Source: Thereva unica (Eukaryota; Arthropoda; Insecta; Diptera; Therevidae). Taken from it: 64,000 nt of DNA. The notes under the pieces are model-generated. The model made no database searches. It was given only the letters and a program-made list of their open reading frames with translations, and was not told the origin of the DNA. The position numbers and the translations under genes were made by a program. The stretch is from NCBI GenBank assembly GCA_949987705.1, contig OX465286.1:19047676-19111675 (forward strand), written 5' to 3'. Numbering within the stretch: position 1 is the stretch's first letter; every line of letters begins with the position of its first letter. Shown here in pieces: positions 1-11,495 of this stretch.

Positions 1-3000
1 AGAACGGGAAGCTGCAATATGACTCTCCTACAGTTCGAGAACAACTGATCAGGAGCTCTGCTCTAAATTTCTGGACCCACCAGAAAGGATCGAAACGGAA
101 TTCATGAGGAGCTCCAGGCAGCGCACCTGAGCGTCGCTTTTGTGTACTCCTTTTCCCCACAACAGACTGTCAAAGCAGGTTTTCCCCAAAAGCACGGAGA
201 ATTTCCATGTTTGGGAGGAAGCATTTGGTGGACATCTCGGACATACAGAGAAACATTAAAAGTAGCAAACACTGCAGAGAGTACCAAAACAAAAGAGTAT
301 TTCTCGGATCACCCCGGTTGAGATTCCGGCTTCCGTTAATCTAAGGGCCCCGGCTAGGTATATTAGAGCGAAAAGTTCGCGGGGGAGCAGGTGCAAGGAA
401 ACAAGGGGTTCGTAGGTGGCGGGGAGCCTGTTATCATATCTCAATTATTTTTAACTTTATGAATTTCACATGAGTGCCATGTCCAAACATGCATGACGAC
501 CACATGTTGATGCAGAAAACAAAGCAAGACGTGCTAATCCTCTCCCCCTATACTAAAACGATACTTCTGTCCAATTACAATGTCATGAAGGTGTAATTTT
601 GTCGTTCAATTGAAAATCTTCATAAAGTCTCATGTAATTATTGCTTCCATCCCCATCGTTTAAAATGTTCACAAGGTAATCCCCTAATTACATATGCACA
701 ATTTTTCTCATCCCCCGTCCCCACTACCCCATTTTCATTTATTGATACTGGCGTGTTGTTGAACCCATCATTAAGCGCACATTATATATGTAATGATATC
801 GATTCTCAGCCAGAGCCCGCCAGTAATTAACTGCTCTGATAAAATGATGACAAATGTTTCTATTTTTTCTCATTCTTTTTCCCCACACAGAACCACCCCA
901 CCGCCCTTTAAAAATACACAGAGAAAAATCCGTGCATTTTGTAATTTCTTTTTAATTGTTTTCTTTTTTTTTCGGGGGGTGGGGGAGAAGAAGTTGTTAC
1001 CTAAACACCCATATACACATTTTCTACTGAACAAAAACTGAAAAGGATATCCTCGTGGGCACACACACGCACACACATTCACCTAGGATAAACCTACCAG
1101 AAAAGTATCCTCATGTATATGAATACAATATCCTGAAACGCTATTAAAAACTTTTCAGCACAGGTCCCCAAGGATATCATGGTTTATTTTTCACTCTAAA
1201 AAACTGAGTGGGCGAGTGGGTATTGGGGCGGTTGGGTGTGGGAAGGTCGGAGGACTCATCGGAGGTCCAGGCTCGCCCATACACAACAACAATAACAAAA
1301 AAAGCACACGCCTTTGTTAGGAGAGATGACCACTTGCCGGAGAATATATATATGCCATTTTCGGGGGTGTCCTGCATGAAGGGAATCCGTTCAACACAGG
1401 ACTCCTCGAAGGTCCTGCAGCTTACTTAATTTAGGATTTAGCATGGCCACGCACCCCACATCCATTGAGGATCCTTACCCTTGAGTCGTGATGCGGTTTA
1501 TTTGGAGATTAATTTTTTTTGTTCACCCCCCATCCCCGTCAGTCCTCAAGGACCACGATATGTGTGTGTATGTATGCTTAGGAATTTTATGTTTTTTTTT
1601 GTTTTGGTGGTTGTTCGTCTTCTTCTTCTTCTTCTTCTCAGCCAGAGGAGACTGCTTTCAGATAAGGGGCTTTGGCTGGGCGAAACATCAGTGGATATTT
1701 TTTTGACTTGGGGAGGGGATGGTAAATATTTTGTGAGTTTGGTCGTACTAACGGTTAGGCAAACAGAGGTTGGATACATGTATGGCTCCCCCTACCCCTT
1801 ATGTTAATGAATTTTCCACTTTTGGGACACTTTTCTTCTTTCCTGATTGTGTATGCGTTGCGGGGGTGGGCGGCAAGGGTTTATGCTGCTGTTGTTGTTG
1901 TGTTGTAATTATATATACGCTCTATATTTTTTTTTATTTTTGTTAATTCTATCTTTCATGGTTTTTTTTTGCTGGATGCTCCTTTTTGGGGGTGATTTCC
2001 TGTTGTTTTTGTTGTTACTGTTTTTTTTCCATCGTCGTCGTCGTCCTTTTTGGAATTCCCATATGGCGGTTGCCCGCGCGGTTAGTGAAGTCACTGCCGA
2101 CAACAATTTTAATTTAAATTGGTGGAGAGAATGGAATTAAGTGGACGATTCATGGTTGGCCGGTATATAGTATACTCTGCTTTGGGGGAGACATATCCTG
2201 GTGGCTCCCATAGAGATTTTCTAAATGTCCTGTCGGAAGAGAGTCGTTTTTGTGGCTTGGTTTTAATACTCCAAAAAAAAAATGTGTGTGTGTATGTCTT
2301 CTTTTTTCTGCAATGTTTTTTTGGCTGTTGTTGTTGTTATTCTTAGTTCATATGGTTTTTGGTGGCGGGAAGGATGGAGCATCATTTCATTCGGGCTTTC
2401 AGGAAAACAGACTCGCCACCAAAAATATTCACAAGGGGGTGTTTTTTTATAATGTGAAATTTTTGTGGCAATTTAGTTCATGTCATATGGTTCCGTGTGA
2501 TGTTGGGACACATTTGTGTTTTTTTTTGTAGTTATTTGTAGGAGGAGCAGGAGAAGCACAGGGGTATTTCATAATTGGCCCTTCCATTTTTTTTTTGTAA
2601 TTAATTTTTTTTTGTTTTTGGTTAACAAGGCAATCTGTCACTGGCACGTGGCACATTTTATGCGTGTAATTAGTGAAAATTATGTTTAAAGTGAAAGCGT
2701 TTTTCTCTCATATCTTTATTATTATGTGCGTATGTATGGATGTATGTATGTTGTCTCCTGTATGATGTAGTAGACATATGCTGTTGTGCTTTGTAATAAT
2801 AAAAAGAAGCCGGAAAAACACAATTGCAACAAAAAGGATATACCTAGGGGCTATATGAGAGCTCATTTTTAATTGGGATGATTATAACCTAATTAATTAC
2901 GGAATTTTTTAATAAATGTTTTTTAATTTTTTTTCTTCTTCTAATTAATTGATGATCTTAATATTTATACATACATACATAGACGTTGGGAAAAAAATAA

Positions 3001-3640
3001 TAAAAGAAAACCACGTTTTTTACCACTAACTGGTATAAGTTCTTTTCTCTGCCCGACATACATCTTAAAACTTAGATAGAGGACAGGGTGATATTGGTTC
3101 TCCTCTTATTTATCTTCTTTATTGCAGTAAAGGGACCAAAAATACCACACAGCCACTCAGTTCACGTATTTTACTACACTTTAATATTTTATTACTCTTT
3201 TATTATCTTTATATTACCCCGTAGAAGAAGAGCGCGAAAATAGCGCTTTTCACTTGCAAATAAAATCCATTGGGAAGAACTGGGGCTTTTACCCTAACAT
3301 AGAACAATGGATCTACAGGGTGATTGTCCGCCCAATACTCCTATACGGAGTCTTAGTATGTAGACCAACCTTGAGTATGTCCACCTTGCTAAACTAACTA
3401 CAAAAATTATAAAGATGTGCGGAGCTATACATAACCTGAGCACTTCACTCCACACCTACAAATGCTCTAAATGTTATGTTATACTTCGCTTCTTTGAATT
3501 TAGTGGGAAGGGAAAGCGCAACCAACACAACCTTTAGAATCAAATAATATGGAGTTTGGACGTGAATCAGGAGAGGGCACACGTAGATGCTGAGCTCTGT
3601 TATCATCCCCACATAAAACCGACTTTTGCATATCCGAGGT
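1..3640. other. Gene-less stretch, simple-repeat rich
   Basis: No coding region, RNA gene or mobile element is recognisable. The sequence is dominated by homopolymers and short microsatellites: T runs near 1590, 1930 and 2590, a CTT run at 1620-1637, GTC/CGT near 2031-2046, and CA/TG runs near 1060 and 2285. Short open frames on both strands run through these tracts, are mostly low-complexity and look like no family I know. It may be intron or intergenic DNA. Confidence 0.6.
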
Positions 3641-3766
3641 TCTTTCTCTTTCTTCTTTGATCTGCTAGCTGGCGGTCCGAGCGGCAAGTCCCCGCGGCCA
3701 CTGTTTTTTATGCGGTTTCTTGCCTAGTTTCTTCGGTTTCCCGATTCTGGTCAATTCGGCAGGTCG
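3641..3766 (-). mobile_element. SINE-2, 5'-truncated copy
   Basis: Read on the minus strand, this is the 3' two thirds of a short repeat found complete at 16166-16360 and 22681-22878. It ends in a GATCAAAGAAGAAAG-type microsatellite tail, as RTE-like elements do. The last 80 bases resemble the 3' end of LINE-A (9878 onward). The 5' end stops at the GTCGACCTGCCG part of the full unit and directly abuts an RTE-like LINE fragment at 3767. No target duplication is evident, so this copy is probably 5'-truncated. Confidence 0.6.
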
Positions 3767-4592
3767 AAGCAATTTGGCAACAGAAAGTAGTCCAGCAGGC
3801 TTAAGGCTAAATCCGACTAAAACTAAAGAAATGCGGATAAATACAAACACCATTGAACGGACAGCGCTGAACAATCGTGACGTGGAGCTGGTAGATAAAT
3901 TCTGCTACTTCGGTGAATGGCGGGGCAGAAGAAGACGTCAGTTCCAGAATAAATAAATCACGAAGCGCATATGCATGCCTGTTCTACGTACGGAGATCAA
4001 CCCAGATCTCAACTAGCACCAAATTGCGGCTGTTCAACTCCAACGTTAAGGCAGTTCTTTTACACGGTTGCGAAACATGGATAGTCACCCAATTCGTCAC
4101 AGGGCGCCTACAAGTCTTCATCAACAGATGCCTGCGTCGTATCCTACAAACCCGCTGGAGATAGAAGGGTAAAATCAAAAACCGCCGCATCACTGCAGAA
4201 TTCAGCTACAGGCTTCAATTTGAAGTCTGTAGCTGAATTCTGAATTGATGCGGCAGTGATGAGTTTTTGAATTTACCCGAATTTCAAATGAAGAACTATT
4301 GCGCCGTGCCGGCCAAGATAGACGACCAAATCAGGCGAAGGAAATGGATTGGCCATACCTTGCGACGCGAAAACGACAATCTAGCCAAACAGGCTCTTGA
4401 CTGGAATCCGCAAGGATCCCGGTGAGACGGAAGGCCTAGAACAACGTGGAGGCGAACCCTACTAGCAGAGGCTGCAACAACTGGAAGATCCTGGTCGGAA
4501 ATGAGAGCTGTCGCAAAAAACAGAGTCCGCTGGTGGGCAACTGTTTCCGCCCTATGTTCCATGAGGGATTAAAGGAGCGTAAAGAAGAAGAA
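3767..4592 (+). pseudogene. RTE-like LINE reverse transcriptase C-terminus (LINE-D), decayed
   Basis: The plus strand encodes the end of an RTE/BovB-type reverse transcriptase, in pieces. 3767-3915 carries the block reading LRLNPTKTKEMRI, which matches the same block at 55072-55140. 3913-4164 continues in another frame with GGAEEDVSSRINK and the CETW motif of the thumb. After a fold-back at 4167-4278, 4283-4560 encodes the usual C-terminal tail with RRKWIGHTLR, DWNPQG and GRPRTTWRR. It ends in a GTAAAGAAGAAGAA tail. Frameshifts and at least one stop make it a dead fragment with no catalytic YADD box. The closest relative in the window is the copy at 53400-55317. Assignment to the RTE group rests on remembered family patterns. 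Confidence 0.75.
4167..4278. repeat. Long fold-back inverted repeat inside LINE-D remnant
   Basis: Two arms of about 52 and 59 bases (4167-4218 and 4220-4278) are near-perfect reverse complements separated by almost no spacer. The arms contain GCTGAATTC/GAATTCAGC and a run ending in ATTTACCC. The left arm sits where the LINE reading frame is expected to continue, so the right arm is best read as an inverted duplication of LINE sequence rather than an independent element. Confidence 0.8.
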
Positions 4593-4599
4593 ATCTGTC

Positions 4600-5160
4600 G
4601 ACTAGTGTACGGAGGGCTTTACACTCCACAAGGTATTTAAATTCGTTAGTTGAAGATATCTGCCTACTAAGCAATACAGCAATAACACAAAATCGTCTAA
4701 ATATATTTACGTGCGTGTCTCCGAACGTAATCAATTACTTAGTTTCCATGCAGAGTTTACCCTGGGTTAATTCAGAGTAAGCGCCCATGGAAAGGCGGGT
4801 TGAGTAAGGTTTCGTTAAATCCAAGAAAACTCCACGAAACACGCCGGATTAAGTTTGGTTTTGTATAGGTGTTTGTTAAAGTGTGTTTGCTGAACATATA
4901 ATAACGGAGACACGACGCAAAATTATTTATCTGTCACTTAAACCCAGAACTGCCATGGAAACAGCATCGCGTTTAATTGAGGAAAAAAGCTTTCTGTAAA
5001 CTCAACGAATACTCTACCGCGGTTCATGGAAACAAAGTAAATGTCACGTTACCCTACGCCTACCACAGGGGATTCCTTACGTGCATATGAGCGTACATTG
5101 ATTATCCTAGCGGCTAATTGTATTGTATATCAAAGGAACTACAGAGTCAGTAAAAAAAAA
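4600..5160. other. No recognisable feature
   Basis: No gene or mobile element was recognised between the LINE-D tail and the inverted-repeat element at 5169. Several short CATGGAAA words recur but form no clear repeat unit. Confidence 0.5.
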
Positions 5161-5168
5161 GTATTCAT

Positions 5169-5323
5169 GCCAATTCTAAACTACACTAGAATTGATTCCG
5201 CTGGAATTTTCTTACACCGGTAACATAAACACTGCTGCAACGGAACGTAATTTCGAAATTAAAATTTATGCTACTATGTAAGAAAATTCCAGCGGAATCG
5301 TTTCCAGCGTAGTTTAGAATTGG
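5169..5323. mobile_element. MITE-like element with 48-bp terminal inverted repeats
   Basis: Arms at 5169-5216 and 5276-5323 are reverse complements over about 48 bases with about four mismatches, both ending in GCCAATTCTAAACTAC. The 60-base core is AT-rich and non-coding. A clean target duplication cannot be seen, so the superfamily is left open. Confidence 0.65.
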
Positions 5324-5382
5324 CCTGATTACTCGGCATTTCGATTTTGATGCGGGATTGGATTCCCTAGCTATGACCCAGC

Positions 5383-5520
5383 GCCGGCCCTAGGGTAGAG
5401 CGAATGGAGCGGTCGCTCTAGGCGCCAGGGGGCAAGGGGCGCCAAAATGAATGCGAAAAACAATTTCGAGTAAAAAACAAAATTTCGATGGCGCCTTTTT
5501 TCAAAAAACCTTAGCTCCTC
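5383..5520 (+). repeat. Dispersed repeat X, hAT-type termini
   Basis: The stretch starting GCGCCGGCCCTAGGG and running through GGCGCCAAAATGAATGCG recurs with clear similarity at 36690-36790, including the AAAAACAATTTCGA word. The GCCGGCCCT start resembles the ends of the hAT-like elements at 13218-13670 and 47510-48326. It is probably a non-autonomous hAT relative; only one end is visible at each site. Confidence 0.5.
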
Positions 5521-5559
5521 TCAAAGTTGCAAACACTTCTTGGGCTTTCATATCCCCTA

Positions 5560-6600
5560 ACAGCACGACCTGCAAGTCCAGTTGGATATTTCTGGACCCA
5601 TGGAGTAGGGTGCCGAAGGTGGTTCCAATGAAGGGAAATTTTCGGGATATATCTTCAAGGAGGGCAGACTGAGTCCACGGACCACTGTGGAGTGTGCTTA
5701 GATCACTCCTTCATCGGAAGAAGATCTCCTTAGAGGCCCACCTGCGGAAGTACGGGCAACTTTTGCTCCATCGGAGAGGCGAGTCAAAAAAGCTACCGCT
5801 TTTAGACGACGAATTCTGGAAGCTGGGTACTCGCGTGTGGAAGCTGCTGGGCTCTGCATGGCCCCCGAATGCCGTTTTACTTAATAAGAAGATAGTTAGA
5901 TCCTCTGGATCTCCTCCAGATCACAATAACTCGGCGAAAATGTGAAGGCTCCGGGCATACGGTTTAAGAATCCCTATGAAAACCCTTCAGAAAAGAAGTC
6001 CGATCACAAGGCAGAAAGTGTCAAAATGGACGCTCTTGCGATGTGTATATCCGGATAATCTCCCGACCACAGAACAGCTAGTTGCCATCCAAGGCAGTTT
6101 TCTGGAGGAGATTGCCGGAGGTTGGGATAAGAGTCAGAGCACCCCAGATTCATTGGGGTGGATTCCTGGGATGGGCCGCCCTAAGTCCTGGCAGGAGCAA
6201 GCTTTGTCGCTGTAGACGAGGGAATGCTGCCGCGAAGCATTGTGTTGTGGTTCGGTGCTTTCCTGCGGATACATTTTGTTGAAAACGTTACAGATCCAAA
6301 AAACGACCTTAAAGGTGTAGGACTGGGAGTTCTCTGTGGACCAAAGGTCTATTGACAAGCTGAGGCGGACGGGTGGCCATATTGGTGGCAAGTTTTGTCG
6401 GGCATAGCTTAGGATCAGGAAAATCCCATGTCCCAAAGTGCCCCCAGCCCAACTTGCAATGTCCTCTCATCGACCGCCAGCACCTGGCGATTAACCACGA
6501 TCATTTCCGCTCCGATCACCAAGGAAGCAGAAACCCCGAGGTACCCAACTTAAGAAAGGCTGGCGTGGCTGGCGAAACACCGTGGAAGCAGCTTTGGTAA
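5560..6600 (+). pseudogene. Decayed retrotransposon ORF1-like region
   Basis: Plus-strand frames at 5694-5945, 5976-6215 and about 6280-6430 together resemble, from memory, the DUF4780-type ORF1 of insect LINEs. Supporting blocks are an LPTTEQLVAIQ helix near 6065 and an SVDQRSIDKL block near 6335. The frames are broken by stops and shifts, and no start or end can be fixed. It lies just after repeat X. The identification is tentative and could be wrong; a profile search with the translated pieces would settle it. Confidence 0.3.
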
Positions 6601-6904
6601 GAAACACTTGCTCTAATGCCCTGTTAGGCTATTAATTATTAAAAGGCCCTACAACCGGAATCCGGTCCTGGACTCTCGCAACAAATGTGTCGCTCACTGC
6701 AAAAGTGGTGCAGCTCCACACTAAAGGTTGACCCGCTTTGGAGTTACATTCCGTCACATCGCCCGCTACAAAACCAAAGTGACCCCAAAGTGGCTGGCCT
6801 CGAAAAAAGGTTTATCTAGGACAACCCGAAATACAATTTATGTGAAAGCGTCGACCAAAAGGCGCCGAAAGACAGCCCCACTCCACCCTGAACAAAGGCT
6901 AGGG

Positions 6905-7115
6905 CTGGCGCTGCTATGACCAATAATATCATCATTATGATTATTACGTAGTATTGGGAAATTCTTGAAATGACTGCCTCGTCTAGGATCAATGAAGCCA
7001 CCATATGCGGATTGCGTAATATTGCAAAATTCTAAATTGCATAAAACGATTGCCTCATCTAGTTAGGACCAATGAAGACCATATGATTGCGCAATATTGC
7101 GAAATTCTTGAAATT
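6905..7115. repeat. Direct repeat, about 100-bp unit
   Basis: Two diverged copies of a unit containing GGAYCAATGAAG, CCATATG, GATTGCGYAATATTGC and AAATTCTTGAAAT lie in tandem. A third related stretch is at 14697-14757. The TTGCGYAATATTGC core is nearly palindromic. Confidence 0.5.
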
Positions 7116-7270
7116 ATTAACAGCAAGTCGTATAAGCTGTGGTTTTAGGACATAGATGAGGATTAAGGTGTTTCGTAACTAGACCTTGCCACTGTTTTGT
7201 TGTATTACCTGCGTGGAAGTCGCGTTGATACTGTCCTGTACTGTGCGACAAGAGAGTCTGTAGAGACTTA

Positions 7271-7867
7271 TGGGGCCCATCCACAGGCCAACTGGTTGCC
7301 CAAACTGAGTTGTGTTGGCACTGAATCGCAGTGTGTATGGGGCAGTTGGCAAACTGATTTGACAGTTGGGGTTGCAGTTGGGATAAATCAAAATCTTTTA
7401 ATTTTATGGGGGCGGGGCCTAGAGTTTGGGCAACTATTCGCGCTGTGTATGTTGCAGTTTGGCAAACTACTTGAATGAATTAACCCAGAATTCGAAAAAT
7501 ATATTTTTTTGCAAGTTTATATTTTCATTGTATTGCATAATTTTTAATTTAAATTATGAAAGTTCACATAATATTAAATTATTTTCATAATTTATATGTT
7601 TAGGATTTAATTTATATTTTAAAAACATACAAATATTTATATTAATAATTAAAAAATTTATAATTAACATAAAAAATCATTACTACCCATTTTTTATAAT
7701 CATAAAACTTAATCGCGGGTTTTCTACAATTTTATTTAACGTTCAAATTGCCTATAAAATACTGAATTGACAGTTGAAGTATCAACTCAGTTGAAGCGTT
7801 TGTGGCAAAACACCAACTCTTTACACAACTCAGTTTGGGAAACCAGTTGGCCTGTGGATGGGCCCCA
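7271..7867. mobile_element. Harbinger-like MITE, 597 bp
   Basis: Terminal inverted repeats of 45 bases at 7271-7315 and 7823-7867 differ at one position and begin TGGGGCCCATCCACAGGC. The element is flanked on both sides by TTA (7268-7270 and 7868-7870), the 3-bp target duplication expected of PIF/Harbinger elements. The interior is very AT-rich at 7490-7740 and carries no transposase frame, so it must move with an enzyme supplied elsewhere, if it moves at all. Confidence 0.8.
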
Positions 7868-7870
7868 TTA

Positions 7871-9220
7871 GAAACTAAGAAATTTGACTATCGGCACTTG
7901 GCTGTATCTTGATTAATGACGTATGCAAGTCTATCTTTCAGAGATTCTACATAGGTCCTTCCTCTCCATAAATGTTCTCCTAAGTGAAATTACTTTCCCA
8001 ACTAAGTACCACCGAAAGCAGAATCCGCAGCCCTCAACAACTGTGTGTAAAAGCGATAATGAAACACTTTCATCAGGTGATAAAAATACCTGTACATGAC
8101 TAATTGCGATGCAATAAGGATAAACGAAGATTAAAGCGAAAATGGATAACATGCCTTGCAATTTTCGTTCGTTCCCCCATTTTTTGCGAGATTGCTTAAG
8201 GAGGGTTGATGATTTGGTAATTTTCAGCATATTGTCCACCTGTTACAAAGCGGAAATGTTTCTGTTTTACCTTTTTTGCTGCATTCTGTGCATTTCGTCG
8301 ATGCACCACCATGCAGCCCAGCCAGAGATCATTCTCATGATATCATTTACATTTCGCACGGGAAAAAAACCGCCGCTTGAAACTGCTTTATCACATTATG
8401 CATAACGTGAAAGGTGAAGTAAGTAAAGGTGGCATCCGCAGGTATATATTATCGAGCAGATAAAAGTATTGAGCCCATCCAGAGGCCGCGCGATTATCCA
8501 GATGTGCATAAATGCATTTTTGGTGTGTTTTTAGCTGCAACAAGTGCGCTTCAATGTCCAAGAGACAGACAGACAGAGGGAGGGAGATAGGGCGAGCGAG
8601 AATTTGGACCTGGTGGTGCATTTTCATTGCAGGTATGTGCAGTTGCATTGTTATTGATAAACAAGGTGTTTCTCGTTTATTGAAAGTTGAAAAGAACACT
8701 CAAGAAACAGGTGAGTGGCGAGAATGAGTATAGTTTTTTGTTTTGTTGTTGCCTGGCTTATTTGATTGCCGCTTTGGGCTGCTCTTGTTACCTACCGTTG
8801 GTGGTGAGAAGAACGCCTTTTTGCATTCAATCAATCATTAGGGTTTTTTTTTGGGGGGAATATGTTTAAAGGGGTATTTTTTCCTGTGTGTGTTTGTGTG
8901 TGGAATGACCGAAAAATGTTAAATCTTTGGTGATTACTTAATTATAGGGAGTATCGAATTTCGAATGGAATTTATTTACTTGAAGATTTTTGCCAGATTG
9001 TGCACAGACATTATTACGTCGAAGGGGCTTGATTTATGGGGGGCTGCTGGATACCGTGTAGATAATTCATTGTGCAACCGATCTACGGTGAATTGTTGTT
9101 TGAATCGGATTATGTTATAGCTGATCGACAGTGTATACAATATATGATCAATTCTTATCGATGATCTTTCTTTCCTTTTATTTTTCACTGTGGTGTATAG
9201 GAATCAAGACGTACGGATGG
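7871..9220. other. No recognisable feature
   Basis: No gene or mobile element was recognised. The short frames on both strands overlap one another and have no family resemblance. A (GACA)n-like patch lies near 8565. Confidence 0.5.
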
Positions 9221-9224
9221 GGTC

Positions 9225-9870
9225 TCCCGCTCCTCGAAATCCTTCATAAATGGTAACTTCAGGAGCAAATTTCCAATAACCAAGCCAACTAATGTCCTGA
9301 CATCCTACCTGCTGCTGCTCAGTAGTTCTATCAGCTAGGTTGCATTCATGCCAGTCCATAATTAACGCACTTGGAGTTCAGTAGACCGCAATTTTCGGTA
9401 CATTTTATCTGAGGTCGACCTTTACGGGTGTTGTAGATTCCGGGCTATGAGGTCCATATTGCTAATGAAATTGCCGACAGCCCAGCTGGAATATTGTCAA
9501 ACTCAACACTTGTTGGCCCAGGGATGGTGGCACGTCGACCTCTTCATACAAAAATCTTGAAATTTTGTCAGGGCGATTGAAACAACTTGCGTGCTACCTG
9601 CCGCTTAGAGATATCTGCTACGTAAGAACCGCCATCAATAATTCAGTCGGCCAGCTTCAGCTTCATATCAAGGACAAGCGCAAACGCACTTATCAAGCAA
9701 AGAAAATTCGTTCAAATTGATAAAGGTCCCAAAACAGCGGAGTAATTGCTCTGTGCGATTATGAGGCTATACCGAGAAGTAGTTTGAGTCTAACCCAACG
9801 CAGCTACCCTGCTCCCAGGGAGATTTCGGATGTGAATCGCAACCCAAATCGCAAATTTTAGGCTATATTA
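9225..9870 (+). pseudogene. RNase H-type LINE fragment (LINE-C), very decayed
   Basis: A plus-strand frame near 9440 reads IPGYEVHIANEIAD, the RNase H block that in LINEs is usually VPGHEGIPGNEIAD. The end at 9805-9868 aligns by eye with 51945-52010 of a better preserved LINE-C copy, sharing CAGGGAGATTT and a TAGGCTATATTA / TAGCCTATTTTA block. Stops and shifts are frequent. It is interrupted at 9878 by the 3' tail of LINE-A on the other strand. Confidence 0.5.
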
Positions 9871-9877
9871 AAAGCCT

Positions 9878-11337
9878 TCTTCTTCTTCTTTGATCCGTTA
9901 GCTGGCGGTCCGAGCGGGACGTCCCCGCAACGGATACGCTGCTGTCGGTGCCGCTGGGTCCCGAACTCTATTCACGATTCGCTTCCATTCTTCTCGGTTT
10001 TTGGCGGTGTCTCGAGCCTCGGTAACTGATAATCGTTGATTCTTTAAGTCACCCTCGATATTCTTCAACCAGGTTTTCTTCGGTGCCGATCGCTGTATTC
10101 TCCAGTCTGCAGGACGGTCTCGCCAGAGAAGTTTACGTGGCAAGCGGTTATCATCCATTCGGCAAACATGTCCAAACCACCGTAGTCGACGTTTTTGCAT
10201 TTCTTCTTCGATCAGTGTTTGCTGATCGCATCTTTGTCTGACAACCTCGTTTCGAAGGCGATCACGGAGTGAGACACGGAGGATCTGCCTCAAACATCGC
10301 ATTTGGAAGACCTCGAGCTTCTTAACGTCCGGTTTGAGCAGTGTCCACGTTTCAGATCCATAAAGAAGAATCGGAAGAATCAACGTTCGGTAAAGACGTA
10401 GTTTTGTTTTGATGGAGATATTTGCTCGTTTCCATATGCACCACTTGAGCGAGGCGAATGTTGCTGTTGCCAGGCCGATGCGGCTGTGAACGTCGGCCGT
10501 CGATGCTACTTTCGTTTCCTCAACCAATGATCCCAAATATTTGAACCTTGGAACCTGTTCGATTTGGGTTCCATCGAGGTGAACACTGGCTCTTGATCCA
10601 TCCGTTGTGAGCACTTTGGTCTTTTCCGCATTGATTTTTAACCCGTATGATTTTTTTTTTTTATGTGACACACTAGAGACTTAGGGAAGGCCCCTTTGTA
10701 CTGTCGACCATGCATTTATTTTTGAAATGTCGAACAGCAGCTCTAGTCGGAAGATAGAGAGAGAAGTGAAGGAAAGAACTGTCACAACCTAGCTGCGGTA
10801 TTTTTTATTTCACCTACTCCCAACCATTTCGCGACTCTGACACCGGGGCATCGAGAACAACTCGCTGGAGTGTTATGCCTCCTGAAACGAGTTGAATCTC
10901 ATCAACCAGCCGATGACATGCGCTTGGTGGGGCGGCTTCACGCATAATCGCGTCGATCACAACGTTGAAGAGAAGTGGCGAAGCGACGTCTCCCTGTCGG
11001 ACACCCGTCTGAATCGGGAACTCCTCGGATAAGTCGTTTCGAATACGAACGCTGCTGGTTGAGCCATCGTACGACGCTTGGAGAAGTTGGATGATTCTCA
11101 ATGGCACGTGTTCGGTTACCAAGACTCTCCACAAGCTGTTCCAATCGATGCAATCGAAAGCGGATTTGAAATCGATGAAAACGACGACAATTCGTTTGCC
11201 GCAACGAATTCTTTCTTCCATTAACTGACGGAGGGCGAATATTTGATCAATGCATCCTCGATGTGGTCTAAATCCCGCTTGTTCCTCCCGGCTCGTTTGC
11301 TCTCGATGTTTCTGTAGCCTCGATTGTAAAAGCCTTA
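9878..11337 (-). pseudogene. RTE-like LINE (LINE-A), 5'-truncated, RT core replaced by a SINE
   Basis: Minus strand. 11337-10935 encodes the palm start: a QAGFRPHRGCIDQIF block, motif A in FIDFKSAFDCID and motif B in TGVRQGDVASPLLFN. 10650-9898 encodes the thumb and C-terminus: GLKINAEKTKVL, LLYGSETWTL, RRLRWFGHVCRMDD and a basic tail. Between them the catalytic YADD block, normally about 50 residues, is absent and a SINE-1 copy sits there instead (10648-10934). The element ends near 9878 in a GATCAAAGAAGAAG tail. The endonuclease is missing, so the copy is 5'-truncated and inactive. The 3' 80 bases are shared with SINE-2. Confidence 0.8.
10648..10934 (-). mobile_element. SINE-1, 5'-truncated copy inside LINE-A
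   Basis: Read on the minus strand, it starts in mid-body at CCCCACCAAGCGC, passes the CATCGGCTGGTTGATGAG block and ends TACAAAGGGG...GTGTCACATA followed by an A tail (T run on plus at 10648-10661). It lacks the tRNA-like head seen in the copies at 13835-14309 and 21624-22108. The host LINE sequence lost its catalytic RT block at the same point and no target duplication is visible. Confidence 0.75.
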
Positions 11338-11495
11338 ACTTGGACCAGTCGTTGGAGTTGAAGAAAGTAACGTTTCAATCAAATCACTTAGCATTCCCAC
11401 TCTAGGGCCATGTGCCAAGAATCGTAATTCGACTGAAAAGTCACTTCAACTCACATGACGTGTCGCGAAACACGACTCGACTTTCAGGACAGGGG
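11337..11495. repeat. MITE-like repeat M, degenerate copy
   Basis: The stretch ends CACGACTCGACTTTCAG and contains CGTAATTCGACTGAAA, matching parts of the element at 24318-24520 and of 17285-17370. Opposing CAGTCGTTGGAGTTGAAG and CAACTCAC words suggest degenerate inverted ends. Borders are approximate. Confidence 0.4.
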
